DNA of 57,770 nucleotides from Ectopseudomonas mendocina (GCF_007049795.1 NZ_SCFY01000026.1:1-57770), one strand, 5' to 3'; shown: positions 41,461 through 51,177, counted from the stretch's first letter. The notes: generated from the sequence alone by a model not told the origin. Made by a program: numbers and translations.

Positions 41461-42222
41461 ATGACCTTGCGCCCTGCGCTGTTATTGCTCGTTGTCAGCC
41501 TGCTTGCTGGTTGTGTGACCACCGGCGATGTTGACCCTATGCGTACGGCTGAAGGACGTGAGAAGGCACGTGATGCCTACGTACAACTGGGGATTGCCTA
41601 TATCCAGCAAGGTGATACCCAGCGCGCCAAGGTGCCGCTGAAGAACGCACTCGATCTGGACTCCTCCAATGCGGATGCGCATGCCGCGCTGGCCATGGCG
41701 TTCCAGCTGGAAATGGAGCCGAAGCTGGCCGATGAGCATTTTCGCAAGGCGCTGTCCCAGCGGCCGAAGGATGCCCGTCTGCTCAACAACTACGGTGGCT
41801 TCCTGTTCGAGCAGAGACGCTACGACGAGGCTATGAGCACGTATCTCAAGGCCGCTGAAGACAATCTCTACCCAGAGCGTTCCCGGGTCTTTGAAAACCT
41901 CGGCATGACAGCCTTGCAGCTCGGTCAGCGCGAGCAGGCCAAGGAATACCTCCAGCGTGCCTTGCGCCTGAGCAGCCGCCAGCCGCGCGCTTTGTTGGAA
42001 ATGGCGGCGCTGTCCTATGAAGACAAAGAATATGTGCCAGCGCGCCGTTACTACGACAGCTACAGCGAAATAGCGCCACAGAATGCGCGTAGCCTGTTGC
42101 TTGGCGCGCGTCTAGCCAACGTATTCGAGGACCGTGACCGTGCTGCCAGCCTTGGCTTGCAGTTGCGTCGTCTGTATCCGGCTTCTCAGGAATATCAGCA
42201 ATTTGTTTCGGGGCAACAATGA
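41461..42222 (+). CDS. pilF: Type IV pilus secretin pilotin PilF (253 aa)
   Basis: Outer-membrane lipoprotein that helps PilQ assemble. The signal ends in a lipobox (LLAGC, Cys18). Tetratricopeptide repeats follow throughout (AYVQLGIAYIQQGDTQRAKV, LLNNYGGFLFEQRRYDEAMS). Start at MTLRPALLLLVVSLL with GAGAGGA upstream; the frame continues into rlmN but not as coding. rodZ overlaps by 4 bp. Confidence 0.93.
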   Translation: MTLRPALLLLVVSLLAGCVTTGDVDPMRTAEGREKARDAYVQLGIAYIQQGDTQRAKVPLKNALDLDSSNADAHAALAMAFQLEMEPKLADEHFRKALSQRPKDARLLNNYGGFLFEQRRYDEAMSTYLKAAEDNLYPERSRVFENLGMTALQLGQREQAKEYLQRALRLSSRQPRALLEMAALSYEDKEYVPARRYYDSYSEIAPQNARSLLLGARLANVFEDRDRAASLGLQLRRLYPASQEYQQFVSGQQ

Positions 42223-43202
42223 ACGCGGCACATAGCGAAGTGGCTCAGCCGATGCCGACAAATCCAGGTGAAACCCTGCGCCAGGCCAGGGAAGTCAAAG
42301 GCTGGAGTGTTGCCGAAGTGGCAACTCAGCTTAACCTGACGCCGCAACGTCTGGCCCAGATCGAAGCCGGTGCTTTCGACAAGTTGCCGGGTACCACCTT
42401 TGCGCGTGGCTATATCCGTGCCTACGCCAAGCTGCTCGAAATGGACCAGAACCGGCTGGTGATGGAGTTCGATCAGTTCACCGGTACCGATGCCACTGGC
42501 AGTAGCGTGCATGCTCTTGGTCGTATCGAAGAACCTGTACGTTATTCGCAGAGCATCCTGCGCCTGGTGAGTTTCCTGTTGTTGCTGGCGTTGATCGGCG
42601 GCGGTTTTGTCTGGTGGCAGGATCAGGGGCGCCCAGGTGCCAGCCTGGCTGACCTGGGCCTGGAACATGTAGAAGTCGAGGGGGCCGACGGTACCACCCA
42701 GGTTCATTCGCTTGCCGAGCCGGAAGACCAGGCGGTAGTCGATGCTCAGGGCGGCGAGCAGGGCAGCCCTCTGCTGTTGCCAGTCGAGCCGGGTGAGGCA
42801 CCGGAAGAGTCCTCGGTCGCAGAACAGCCTGCAGCTTCAGATGCTGCGCCGGAAAGCGCGCCAGAAACTCCGGCAGCCGCCGTGGCGAATGAGCCAGCAG
42901 CTGCTGCCAATATAACAGCGCCTGCCACGGAGCCTGCCGCCCCTGTTGCCGTTCCAGCCGGGCAAGCTGCGCTGAACGTACAGTTCACTGCTGATTGCTG
43001 GACACAAGTGACCGATGCCGATGGAAAGGTCCTGGTCAGCGCGCTCAAGCGCAGTGGCGAAAGCATCGAACTGACCGGCAAAGCACCGATGGAGCTGCGC
43101 CTGGGCTTTGCCCGTGGCGCCCAGGTGACCTACAACGGCCAAAGCGTGGACGTTGCGCCGCATATGACCGGCGAAACCGCGCGCCTGAAACTGGGGTTGT
43201 AA
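42219..43202 (+). CDS. rodZ: Cell-shape protein RodZ-like (HTH plus DUF4115), 327 aa
   Basis: RodZ couples MreB filaments to the cell-wall synthesis machinery. An N-terminal helix-turn-helix (residues about 18-80: GETLRQAREVKGWSVAEVA) is followed by a membrane helix at about 112-133 (LRLVSFLLLLALIGGGFVW), a Pro/Ala/Glu linker (residues 165-250) and a C-terminal periplasmic DUF4115 domain (LNVQFTADCWTQVTDADGKV). In this position in Pseudomonas. Confidence 0.95.
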   Translation: MNAAHSEVAQPMPTNPGETLRQAREVKGWSVAEVATQLNLTPQRLAQIEAGAFDKLPGTTFARGYIRAYAKLLEMDQNRLVMEFDQFTGTDATGSSVHALGRIEEPVRYSQSILRLVSFLLLLALIGGGFVWWQDQGRPGASLADLGLEHVEVEGADGTTQVHSLAEPEDQAVVDAQGGEQGSPLLLPVEPGEAPEESSVAEQPAASDAAPESAPETPAAAVANEPAAAANITAPATEPAAPVAVPAGQAALNVQFTADCWTQVTDADGKVLVSALKRSGESIELTGKAPMELRLGFARGAQVTYNGQSVDVAPHMTGETARLKLGL

Positions 43203-43205
43203 AGC

Positions 43206-44318
43206 ATGCATTGCGAATCGCCGATCAAGCGCCGACTGTCGCGCAAGATCTGGGTTGGCTCGGTACCGGTGGGCGGCGATGCGCCGATCACCGTGCAGAG
43301 CATGACCAATACCGACACCAACGATGTGGCCGCTACCGTGGCACAGATCCGTCGTCTGGAAGATGCCGGCGCTGACATCGTGCGCGTTTCCGTGCCGGAC
43401 ATGGATGCTGCCGAGGCCTTCGGTCGCATCAAGCAGCAGGTGCGTGTACCGCTAGTGGCCGACATCCACTTCGATTACCAGATCGCCCTGCGCGTGGCTG
43501 AGCTGGGCGTCGATTGCCTGCGGATCAACCCGGGCAACATCGGTCGCGAGGATCGCGTCAGGGCGGTGGTTGAGGCTGCCCGTGACAAAGGCATTCCGAT
43601 TCGTATCGGCGTCAATGCCGGTTCGCTGGAAAAGGATCTGCAGAAGAAATATGGCGAGCCGACCCCGGAAGCTCTGGTGGAGTCGGCGCTGCGTCATGTC
43701 GAACACCTTGACCGCCTGAACTTCCCCGACTTCAAGGTCAGTGTGAAGGCCTCCGACGTCTTCATGGCTGTAGAAGCCTACCGCCTGCTGGCCAAGCAGA
43801 TCGAGCAGCCGCTGCACCTGGGTATCACCGAAGCGGGTGGCCTGCGCTCCGGCACGGTCAAGTCGGCAGTCGGTCTGGGCATGCTGCTGGCCGACGGCAT
43901 TGGCGATACCATCCGTATCTCTCTGGCTGCCGATCCGGTGGAGGAGATCAAGGTTGGTTTCGATATCCTCAAATCCCTGCGTCTGCGTTCTCGCGGTATC
44001 AACTTCATCGCCTGCCCGAGCTGTTCGCGGCAGAACTTCGATGTGGTCAAGACCATGAACGAGCTGGAAACGCGTGTCGAGGACCTGCTGGTGCCGCTGG
44101 ACGTGGCCGTGATCGGCTGCGTGGTCAACGGCCCCGGGGAAGCCAAGGAGGCGCACATCGGCCTCACCGGCGGTAGCCCGAACAACTTGGTCTATATCGA
44201 CGGCAAGCCCGCTTCGAAGCTGACCAACGAAAACCTGGTGGACGAGCTGGAAAAGCTCATCCGCGACAAGGCGGCCGAAAAGGTCGCCGCCGATGCGGCC
44301 GTGATCGTGCGCGGCTGA
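43206..44318 (+). CDS. ispG: 4-hydroxy-3-methylbut-2-enyl-diphosphate synthase IspG (370 aa)
   Basis: Penultimate enzyme of the MEP pathway to isoprenoids, with a [4Fe-4S] cluster. Cluster cysteines are in CPSCSRQNFD and GCVVNGPGEAKEA. The N-terminal TIM barrel is complete (APITVQSMTNTDTNDVAATV). It has a plausible dependence on the isc operon upstream. Length is normal. Confidence 0.97.
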   Translation: MHCESPIKRRLSRKIWVGSVPVGGDAPITVQSMTNTDTNDVAATVAQIRRLEDAGADIVRVSVPDMDAAEAFGRIKQQVRVPLVADIHFDYQIALRVAELGVDCLRINPGNIGREDRVRAVVEAARDKGIPIRIGVNAGSLEKDLQKKYGEPTPEALVESALRHVEHLDRLNFPDFKVSVKASDVFMAVEAYRLLAKQIEQPLHLGITEAGGLRSGTVKSAVGLGMLLADGIGDTIRISLAADPVEEIKVGFDILKSLRLRSRGINFIACPSCSRQNFDVVKTMNELETRVEDLLVPLDVAVIGCVVNGPGEAKEAHIGLTGGSPNNLVYIDGKPASKLTNENLVDELEKLIRDKAAEKVAADAAVIVRG

Positions 44319-44338
44319 TCCGTGCGTAAGGAATACAC

Positions 44339-45625
44339 TTGAGCAAGTCCCTGCAAGCCATTCGTGGCATGAACGACATCCTGCCGGAGCAGACGCCTGC
44401 CTGGCGCTACCTGGAAAGTACCTTGGTCAGCCTGCTCGATGGCTATGGCTACAAGGAAATCCGCCTGCCTATCGTCGAGTACACCGAGCTGTTCGCTCGC
44501 GGTATCGGTGAAGGTACCGACGTGGTCGACAAGGAGATGTACACCTTCCTTGATCGCAACGAAGAATCCCTGACCCTGCGTCCCGAAGGCACTGCCGGTT
44601 GCGTGCGCGCTGTGCTTGAGCATGGGCTGTCCGGTGGCGGTCAGGTGCAGAAACTGTGGTACGCCGGCCCCATGTTCCGCTACGAGAAGCCGCAGAAAGG
44701 TCGCTATCGCCAGTTCCATCAGGTCGGCGTGGAAGCCTTCAACCTGCCGGGGCCGGACGTCGATGCCGAGCTGATCGTGCTCACCTGGCGTTTGTGGAAA
44801 ACGCTCGGTTTGTCTGATGCCGTGACCCTGCAGCTCAACAGCCTGGGCTCCAGTGAGGCGCGTGCCGCCTATCGCGATGCCCTGGTGGCCTACCTGCAGG
44901 AGCGCTTCGATCAGCTCGATGAAGACAGCCAGCGTCGCCTGACTACCAATCCGCTGCGCATCCTCGACAGCAAGAATGAGGCGACCCAGGCCGCGCTGGT
45001 AGGCGCACCGACCTTGGGCGATTACCTCGATGAGGAGTCGCGCCTGCACTTCGAGGGCGTCAAGGCGCGCCTGGATGCGGCCGGCATTCGCTACCAGATC
45101 AATCACAAGCTGGTGCGCGGTCTGGATTACTACAACCGCACCGTGTTCGAGTGGGTCACCGACAAGCTCGGTGCCCAGGGCACCGTGTGCGCCGGTGGTC
45201 GTTACGACGGCCTGGTTTCCATGCTGGGTGGCAAGGCCACGCCAGGCGTCGGCTTCGCCATGGGTGTCGAGCGTCTGGTGCTGCTGCTGGAAACCCTGCA
45301 GTTGCTACCGGCTGACCTCAACCGTGCGGCCGATGTTTACATCTGTGCCTTTGGCGAGGCTGCCGAGCTGGCGGCGCTGGCGCTGGTCGAGCGTCTGCGT
45401 GACGAATTGCCGGGACTGCGCCTGTTGCTCAACTCCGGTGGTGGCAGTTTCAAGAGCCAGTTCAAGAAGGCCGACAAGAGCGGCGCACGCTATGCGCTGA
45501 TTCTGGGGGACGACGAATTGGCTGGGCGCGTGGTAGGTTGCAAACCGCTGCGCGACGACAGTGAACAACAAAGTGTTGCCTGGGATGCTCTGGCTGAGCA
45601 TCTGGCTGCCTGCCAGCAGGCCTGA
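44339..45625 (+). CDS. hisS: Histidyl-tRNA synthetase HisS (428 aa)
   Basis: Class II aminoacyl-tRNA synthetase. TTG start (MSKSLQAIRGMNDILPEQ) behind AAGGA. The class II motifs are visible: motif 2 around FRYEKPQKGRYRQFHQVGVE, the HisA motif LVRGLDYYNRTVFEW and motif 3 near GVGFAMGVERLVLLLE. The C-terminal anticodon domain is present. Length is normal. Confidence 0.97.
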   Translation: MSKSLQAIRGMNDILPEQTPAWRYLESTLVSLLDGYGYKEIRLPIVEYTELFARGIGEGTDVVDKEMYTFLDRNEESLTLRPEGTAGCVRAVLEHGLSGGGQVQKLWYAGPMFRYEKPQKGRYRQFHQVGVEAFNLPGPDVDAELIVLTWRLWKTLGLSDAVTLQLNSLGSSEARAAYRDALVAYLQERFDQLDEDSQRRLTTNPLRILDSKNEATQAALVGAPTLGDYLDEESRLHFEGVKARLDAAGIRYQINHKLVRGLDYYNRTVFEWVTDKLGAQGTVCAGGRYDGLVSMLGGKATPGVGFAMGVERLVLLLETLQLLPADLNRAADVYICAFGEAAELAALALVERLRDELPGLRLLLNSGGGSFKSQFKKADKSGARYALILGDDELAGRVVGCKPLRDDSEQQSVAWDALAEHLAACQQA

Positions 45626-45657
45626 GCAGGCTCTCGATTAGGAGTACGGGGTTAGAC

Positions 45658-46296
45658 ATGCAGACCGAAGACGAACAGATCGCACAAATGAAGGACTGGT
45701 GGGATCGTAACGGCAAGCCTTTGCTGGCCGGCGGCGTATTGGCGCTGGTAGCTGTATTCGGCTGGCAGGGCTGGCAGAAGTATCAGGACAATCAGGCGCA
45801 AGGCGCCTCGGTGCTTTATCAGCAGTTGCTGGAAACGGCACTGGACCCAGCCGGTAAGCCCGATGCTGCTAAAGTCGCCGAACTGGCCGGCAAGCTCGAC
45901 AGTGAGTTTGGCGGTAGCCACTACGCCCAGTACGGCAACCTGTTCGTCGCCAAGGTCGCCGTCGAAGCCGACCGTCTCGACGATGCCGCTGCCGCGCTGC
46001 AGCGCGTGCTCGACAAGCCGGCCGACGCCACGCTCGGTGAGCTGGCGCGTCAGCGTCTGGCCCGTGTTCTGGCAGCCCAGGACAAGACTGACGATGCGTT
46101 GAAGCTGCTCGATGCCAAGGTCGAGGACGCTTTCCTCGCCAGCCGCGAAGAACTCAAGGGCGATCTGCTGGTACAGCTGGGTCGCAGCGATGACGCGCAC
46201 GCCGCCTATCAGAAGGCCAAGGATGCGCTGGCCGAAGACGCCGCTGTTGGCGGTCTGCAGATGAAGCTGGACGACCTGGCGAAAGGGGATGCGTGA
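45658..46296 (+). CDS. yfgM: Periplasmic chaperone-like YfgM, ancillary SecYEG protein (212 aa)
   Basis: One transmembrane helix near residues 21-40 (PLLAGGVLALVAVFGWQGW) anchors a tetratricopeptide-like periplasmic domain. YfgM binds SecYEG and PpiD in E. coli. It is followed by bamB, as in other gammaproteobacteria. Length is normal. Confidence 0.93.
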   Translation: MQTEDEQIAQMKDWWDRNGKPLLAGGVLALVAVFGWQGWQKYQDNQAQGASVLYQQLLETALDPAGKPDAAKVAELAGKLDSEFGGSHYAQYGNLFVAKVAVEADRLDDAAAALQRVLDKPADATLGELARQRLARVLAAQDKTDDALKLLDAKVEDAFLASREELKGDLLVQLGRSDDAHAAYQKAKDALAEDAAVGGLQMKLDDLAKGDA

Positions 46297-46300
46297 CGTG

Positions 46301-47440
46301 ATGCGTTGGAAGAATGCCGCACTGCTGGCTCTGGCCGTTCTGGCCGTGGGTTGCAGCAGCAATAGCAAGAAGGAACTGCCGCCCGCCGAACTGACCAAGT
46401 TCGACGCCGAAGTCGAGCTGCGTACCGAGTGGAGCCGCTCCGTTGGTGATGGTCAGGGCGATACCTTCAACATGCTGGTGCCGGCCATCGACGGTGATGT
46501 GATCTACGCCGCTGATGTCGAAGGTCTGGTCATGGCCATGGACCGCACCAGCGGCAAGGTCATCTGGCGCAAGAAGCTTGAAATCCCGGTGTCCGGCGCC
46601 ATCGGTGTCGGCTACGGCCAGGTACTGTTGGGTACCCTCAAGGGTGAAGTGATCGCCCTGGACTCCAGTGACGGTGAAGAACAATGGCGTTCGCGCGTGA
46701 CCAGCGAAGTGCTGGCTGCGCCGGCTAGCAACGGCGATATCGTCGTGGTGCAGACTCAGGACGACCGTCTGATTGCCTTCGATGCCAGCACTGGCAGCCA
46801 GCGCTGGATCGTCGAGAACACCCCGGCCGTACTGACCCTGCGCGGCACTGGCGCTCCGCTGGTGACCAACCGCCTGGTGGTCGCCGGTCTGTCCAGCGGC
46901 AAGGTGATTGCGGTCGACGCCCAGCGCGGCCTGCCGGTCTGGGAGCAGCGTATCGCCATCCCGCAGGGTCGTTCCGAACTGGAGCGTGTTGTCGACATCG
47001 ACGGCGGCCTGCTGTTGTCCGGCGGCACCGTCTACGCGGTGAGCTACCAGGGCCGTGTCGCGGCCATGGATCTGGAGTCCGGTCGCGTACTCTGGCAGCG
47101 CGAGGCATCCAGCTCGGTTGGCGTCGCTCAAGGTTTCGGTAACGTCTATGTCAGCATGGCTAACGGCACCGTCGAAGGTATCGACGAGCGCAGCGCTTCA
47201 GCCCTGTGGAGCAACGATTCGATGGCGCGTCGCCAGCTGTCGGGCCCAGCAGTGTTCTCCAGCTATGTCGCTGTGGGTGACTTCGAAGGCTATCTGCACC
47301 TGCTGAGCCAGGTCGATGGTCGCTTCGTCGGCCGTACCCGCATCGACAGCGACGGCCTGCGTGCCCAGCCGTTGGTGGTGGGTGATTGGTTGTACGTCTA
47401 CGGTAACAGCGGCAAGTTGGTGGCACTGACCATCAAGTAA
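46301..47440 (+). CDS. bamB: Outer-membrane assembly lipoprotein BamB (379 aa)
   Basis: Part of the BAM complex that inserts beta-barrel proteins. The signal peptide MRWKNAALLALAVLAVGC ends in a lipobox at Cys18. Eight beta-propeller blades follow, with WxxK/VIWRKKLE, EEQWRSRVTSE and GRVLWQREAS among the repeats. I use the ATG at this position; an ATG four codons earlier is possible. A terminator follows. Confidence 0.95.
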   Translation: MRWKNAALLALAVLAVGCSSNSKKELPPAELTKFDAEVELRTEWSRSVGDGQGDTFNMLVPAIDGDVIYAADVEGLVMAMDRTSGKVIWRKKLEIPVSGAIGVGYGQVLLGTLKGEVIALDSSDGEEQWRSRVTSEVLAAPASNGDIVVVQTQDDRLIAFDASTGSQRWIVENTPAVLTLRGTGAPLVTNRLVVAGLSSGKVIAVDAQRGLPVWEQRIAIPQGRSELERVVDIDGGLLLSGGTVYAVSYQGRVAAMDLESGRVLWQREASSSVGVAQGFGNVYVSMANGTVEGIDERSASALWSNDSMARRQLSGPAVFSSYVAVGDFEGYLHLLSQVDGRFVGRTRIDSDGLRAQPLVVGDWLYVYGNSGKLVALTIK

Positions 47441-47480
47441 CACGCTATGCTGCCGGTAACCCGACAGCATGAAACACCCT

Positions 47481-47512
47481 GGCCGCTGCCCTTGCAGCGG
47501 CCTTTGCATTTT
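47481..47512 (+). terminator. Terminator downstream of bamB
   Basis: GGCCGCTGC pairs with GCAGCGGCC around CCTT, then TTTGCATTTT. It separates bamB from der. Confidence 0.8.
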
Positions 47513-47537
47513 CTGAATTAACCGAGTGGAGAGCCTG

Positions 47538-49010
47538 ATGGTTCCCGTAATTGCCCTGGTGGGCCGGCCGAATGTCGGCAAGTCCACGCTCTTCAACCGC
47601 CTGACCCGCAGCCGCGACGCTATCGTCGGCGACCTGTCCGGTCTGACCCGCGACCGCCAGTATGGCGAGGCGAAGTGGCAGGGGCGCACCTATATCGTGA
47701 TCGACACCGGTGGTATTTCCGGTGACGAGGAAGGCATCGACGCGAAGATGGCCGAGCAGTCGCTGCAGGCCATCGAGGAGGCCGATGCCGTGCTGTTCCT
47801 GGTGGACGCGCGCGCTGGCATGACTGCCTCCGACCAGATGATCGGCGAGCACCTGCGCCGTCGTAACAAGCAGAGCTTCCTGGTGGTGAACAAGGTCGAC
47901 AACCTTGACGTCGACCTGGCCCGTGCCGAGTTCAGCCCCATGGGCCTGGGCGAGCCGCTGGCGATTGCCGGTGCTCATGGCCGCGGCATCACCCAGATGC
48001 TGGAAGTGGTTCTCGGCGCGTTCCCCAAGGACGCCGGCGAGCCGGAGGAGGGGGCCGAAGAGGAAGAGGTGCTGGAAGGCCAGGAGGCCAAGCGCATTCC
48101 CGGCCCGAGCGAGAAGGACGGCATCAAGCTGGCCATCATCGGTCGCCCCAACGTCGGCAAATCCACTCTGGTCAACCGCATGCTCGGTGAAGAGCGGGTC
48201 ATCGTCTATGACCAGGCCGGCACCACGCGCGACAGCATCTACATTCCGTTCGAGCGCGACGACGAGAAGTACACGCTGATCGACACTGCCGGCGTGCGCC
48301 GTCGCGGCAAGATCTTCGAGGCTGTGGAGAAATTCTCCGTGGTCAAGACGCTGCAGGCCATTCAGGACTCCAACGTCGTGGTGTTCGTCATGGACGCCCG
48401 CGAAGGTGTGGTCGACCACGACCTCAACCTGCTCGGCTTCGTGCTGGAAAGCGGCCGCGCCCTGGTCATCGCCCTGAACAAGTGGGACGGCATGGATCAG
48501 GGGCAGAAGGATTATGTGAAGACCGAGCTGGAGCGTCGGCTGTTCTTCGTCGACTTCGCCGATATCCACTTCATTTCCGCCCTGCACGGCACTGGCGTGG
48601 GCCATCTGTACAAGTCGGTGCAGGCCTCGTTCAAGTCGGCGATCACCCGCTGGCCGACCAGCCGCCTGACGCAGATTCTCGAAGATGCCGTCAGCGACCA
48701 CGCGCCGCCTCTGGTCAACGGTCGCCGCATCAAGCTGCGCTATGCCCACCTTGGGGGCGCTAACCCGCCGCTGATCGTGATCCACGGTAACCAGGTCGAC
48801 GCCGTGCCGCGTGCTTACTCTCGTTATCTGGAAAACACCTTCCGCCGTGTGCTGAAACTGGTCGGTACGCCGATCCGTATCGAGTACAAGGGCGGCGAGA
48901 ACCCCTATGAGGGCAACAAGAACAAGCTCACCGACCGTCAGGTGAACAAGAAGCGCCGCCTGATGAGCCACCACAAGAAGGCCGAGAAGAAGCGCAAGGA
49001 CAAGCGCTAG
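47538..49010 (+). CDS. der: Ribosome biogenesis GTPase Der (490 aa)
   Basis: EngA/Der helps 50S subunit assembly. Two tandem G domains with GRPNVGKS at residues 8-15 and again at 202-209, NKVDNLD and NKWDGMD as base-recognition motifs, and a C-terminal KH-like domain. Start at MVPVIALVGRPNVGKS; an upstream GTG is less likely. The basic tail KKAEKKRKDKR is typical for Pseudomonas. Confidence 0.97.
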   Translation: MVPVIALVGRPNVGKSTLFNRLTRSRDAIVGDLSGLTRDRQYGEAKWQGRTYIVIDTGGISGDEEGIDAKMAEQSLQAIEEADAVLFLVDARAGMTASDQMIGEHLRRRNKQSFLVVNKVDNLDVDLARAEFSPMGLGEPLAIAGAHGRGITQMLEVVLGAFPKDAGEPEEGAEEEEVLEGQEAKRIPGPSEKDGIKLAIIGRPNVGKSTLVNRMLGEERVIVYDQAGTTRDSIYIPFERDDEKYTLIDTAGVRRRGKIFEAVEKFSVVKTLQAIQDSNVVVFVMDAREGVVDHDLNLLGFVLESGRALVIALNKWDGMDQGQKDYVKTELERRLFFVDFADIHFISALHGTGVGHLYKSVQASFKSAITRWPTSRLTQILEDAVSDHAPPLVNGRRIKLRYAHLGGANPPLIVIHGNQVDAVPRAYSRYLENTFRRVLKLVGTPIRIEYKGGENPYEGNKNKLTDRQVNKKRRLMSHHKKAEKKRKDKR

Positions 49011-49154
49011 TAAGCTTTGCGCCAGGGTGTGCGCCGGTGATCGTCCGGCGCGCACGGCATAAGCTTCCAACTCTTTTTCATAAGCACAGCAGGTGCCGCC
49101 TGCTGCGCCCTTCGGCTATCCTCGCGGCTTGCCTTGTTCTTCCAGGAAGTCGCG

Positions 49155-50303
49155 ATGCTCGCCAGTAAACTGCCCAACGTCGGCACCACCATCTTCACGC
49201 GCATGTCCCAGCTCGCTGCCGACGTTGGCGCGATCAACCTGTCTCAGGGCTTTCCCGACTTCGATGGGCCGCAGGCACTGCGTGAGGCCGTGGCGCGCCA
49301 CGTCATGGAAGGGCGCAACCAGTATTCGCCAATGACCGGCTTGCCCGCGCTACGCCAGCAGGTGGCGGCCAAGCTCGCCCGCAGCTATGGCGTGCAGCGC
49401 GATGCCGATAGCGAGATCACCATCACGCCAGGGGCCACCGAGGCGATCTTCTGCGCGGTGCAGGCGCTGATTCATCCGGGGGATGAAGCCATCGTGCTCG
49501 ACCCTTGCTACGACAGTTACGAGCCGTCGGTGGAACTGGCCGGTGGGCGTTGCGTGCATGTGCCGTTGGCATTGCCGGACTTCGCTGTCGATTGGCAGCG
49601 TCTGGCCGATGCGATCACGCCGCGTACCCGGCTGATCTTCCTCAACTCCCCGCACAACCCGAGCGGGGCGCTGCTGACCCGCGCTGACCAAGATAAGCTG
49701 GCCGAGCTGATTCGTGGGCGCAATATTCATGTGATCAGCGACGAGGTTTACGAGCATCTGATATATGACGGCGAGCGGCATGCCAGCGTGCTGGCACACG
49801 ACGAGCTGTATCAGCGCGCCTTCGTGGTCAGCTCCTTCGGCAAGACCTATCACGTCACCGGCTGGAAGACCGGCTACGTGGTCGCGCCGCCGGCATTGAC
49901 CGCCGAGCTGCGCAAGATCCACCAATACGTCAACTTTTGCGGCGTGACGCCGCTGCAGTTCGCTCTGGCCGATTTCATGGCCGCCCACCCCGAGCATGTC
50001 GAAGAACTGCCGGCCTTCTATCAGGCCAAGCGCGACCTGTTCTGTGACCTTCTGGCCGGCTCGCGCTTCACCTTTACCCGTGCGCCGGGTACTTACTTCC
50101 AGCTGGCCGACTATTCGGCGATTCGCCCCGATCTGGACGACGTGGCCATGGCTGAATGGCTGACCCGCGAGCATGGTGTGGCGGCGATTCCGGTGTCGGT
50201 GTTCTATCAGTCAGCGCCCAAGGATATGCGCCTGGTGCGTTTCTGCTTCGCCAAGCGCGAGGAAACCCTGCGCCAGGCGGCGGAGAAACTCAGCGCGGTA
50301 TGA
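49155..50303 (+). CDS. Methionine aminotransferase-like, class I/II PLP enzyme (YbdL type), 382 aa
   Basis: PLP-dependent transaminase closest in pattern to YbdL, which acts on methionine and aromatic residues with an oxo-acid acceptor. Lys230 in SSFGKTYHVTGWKTGY binds PLP. Other family signs are INLSQGFPDFDGP, NQYSPMTGLPALRQQV, FLNSPHNPSGA and ISDEVYEHLIYDG. Start at MLASKLPNVGTTIF after AGGAAG. It precedes an omega-amidase type gene, which fits a glutamine transaminase-omega-amidase couple. Confidence 0.9.
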   Translation: MLASKLPNVGTTIFTRMSQLAADVGAINLSQGFPDFDGPQALREAVARHVMEGRNQYSPMTGLPALRQQVAAKLARSYGVQRDADSEITITPGATEAIFCAVQALIHPGDEAIVLDPCYDSYEPSVELAGGRCVHVPLALPDFAVDWQRLADAITPRTRLIFLNSPHNPSGALLTRADQDKLAELIRGRNIHVISDEVYEHLIYDGERHASVLAHDELYQRAFVVSSFGKTYHVTGWKTGYVVAPPALTAELRKIHQYVNFCGVTPLQFALADFMAAHPEHVEELPAFYQAKRDLFCDLLAGSRFTFTRAPGTYFQLADYSAIRPDLDDVAMAEWLTREHGVAAIPVSVFYQSAPKDMRLVRFCFAKREETLRQAAEKLSAV

Positions 50304-50306
50304 GGG

Positions 50307-50359
50307 GTAGGGCGGGTGTAACCCGCCTCTGAGGTGTTGGCGGGTTTCACCCGCCCTAC
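50307..50359. repeat. Intergenic inverted repeat (GTAGGGCGGGT family)
   Basis: Two 21-bp arms starting GTAGGGCGGGTGTAACCCGC, and their complement, match at 20 of 21 positions with an 11-bp centre. Each arm is itself near-palindromic (GGCGGGTGTAACCCGCC). Pseudomonas genomes carry many such repeats. Located 4 bp after the aminotransferase stop and before the amidase gene. Confidence 0.7.
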
Positions 50360-50377
50360 GGTGAGCGAGGCCTACAA

Positions 50378-51160
50378 ATGAACAACAAACCCGATCTCGA
50401 ACTGGCGCTGATCCAGACCACGTTGGCCTGGCACGATCCGGCCGCCAACCGTGAACATTTCCAGGCCTTGCTGGAACAGGCCCGTGGCGCTGACCTGGTG
50501 ATCCTGCCGGAGATGTTCACCACCGGTTTTTCCATGGAGTCGGCCGAATTGGCTGAGCCTGAGGATGGACCCAGTAGCATCTGGCTACGCGAGCAGGCGC
50601 AGCGTATCGGCGCGGTGATCTGCGGCAGTCTGATCATTCAGGCCGCTGACGGCAGCTACCGTAATCGCCTGCTTTGGGCGCGCCCGGATGGCTCTTTCGC
50701 GTATTACGACAAACGCCACCTGTTCCGCATGGCCGGTGAGCACAAGCATTACAGCGCTGGCAATCAGCAGGTGGTGTTCGACCTCAAGGGCTGGCGCGTG
50801 CGCCCGTTGATCTGCTACGACCTGCGCTTCCCCGTCTGGAGCCGTGACGCCGGCGGTACCGATCTGCTGCTGTATACCGCCAACTGGCCGGGCGCGCGTC
50901 GTCAACACTGGAACCGCCTGCTGCCGGCGCGAGCCATCGAGAACCTGTGCTATGTCGCGGCTGTGAACCGCGTCGGCGAGGACGGCAAGGGTCACGGTTA
51001 TACTGGCGATTCTCAGGTGCTGGATTTCCAGGGCGAGGCGCTGCTGACGGCAGGCGAGGGCGATGGCGTGTTCCGCACTCGGCTGTCGCATGACGCTCTG
51101 AGTACCTATCGCGAGCGCTTCCCGGCGCACCTGGACGCGGACGCTTTCACATTCAACTGA
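50378..51160 (+). CDS. Nitrilase-family omega-amidase (YafV type), 260 aa
   Basis: Hydrolyses 2-oxoglutaramate-type amides. The Glu-Lys-Cys triad is Glu45 (LPEMFTTGFSM), Lys112 (YDKRHLFRM) and Cys146 (ICYDLRFPVW). Members with MFTTGFSM and RHLFRMAGEH belong to the YafV group. The ATG has GGCC and GGTG bases ahead but no strong ribosome binding site. Together with the upstream transaminase it could close a methionine salvage step that uses glutamine as donor. Confidence 0.88.
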   Translation: MNNKPDLELALIQTTLAWHDPAANREHFQALLEQARGADLVILPEMFTTGFSMESAELAEPEDGPSSIWLREQAQRIGAVICGSLIIQAADGSYRNRLLWARPDGSFAYYDKRHLFRMAGEHKHYSAGNQQVVFDLKGWRVRPLICYDLRFPVWSRDAGGTDLLLYTANWPGARRQHWNRLLPARAIENLCYVAAVNRVGEDGKGHGYTGDSQVLDFQGEALLTAGEGDGVFRTRLSHDALSTYRERFPAHLDADAFTFN

Positions 51161-51177
51161 ACAAGGAGCTACATGAC

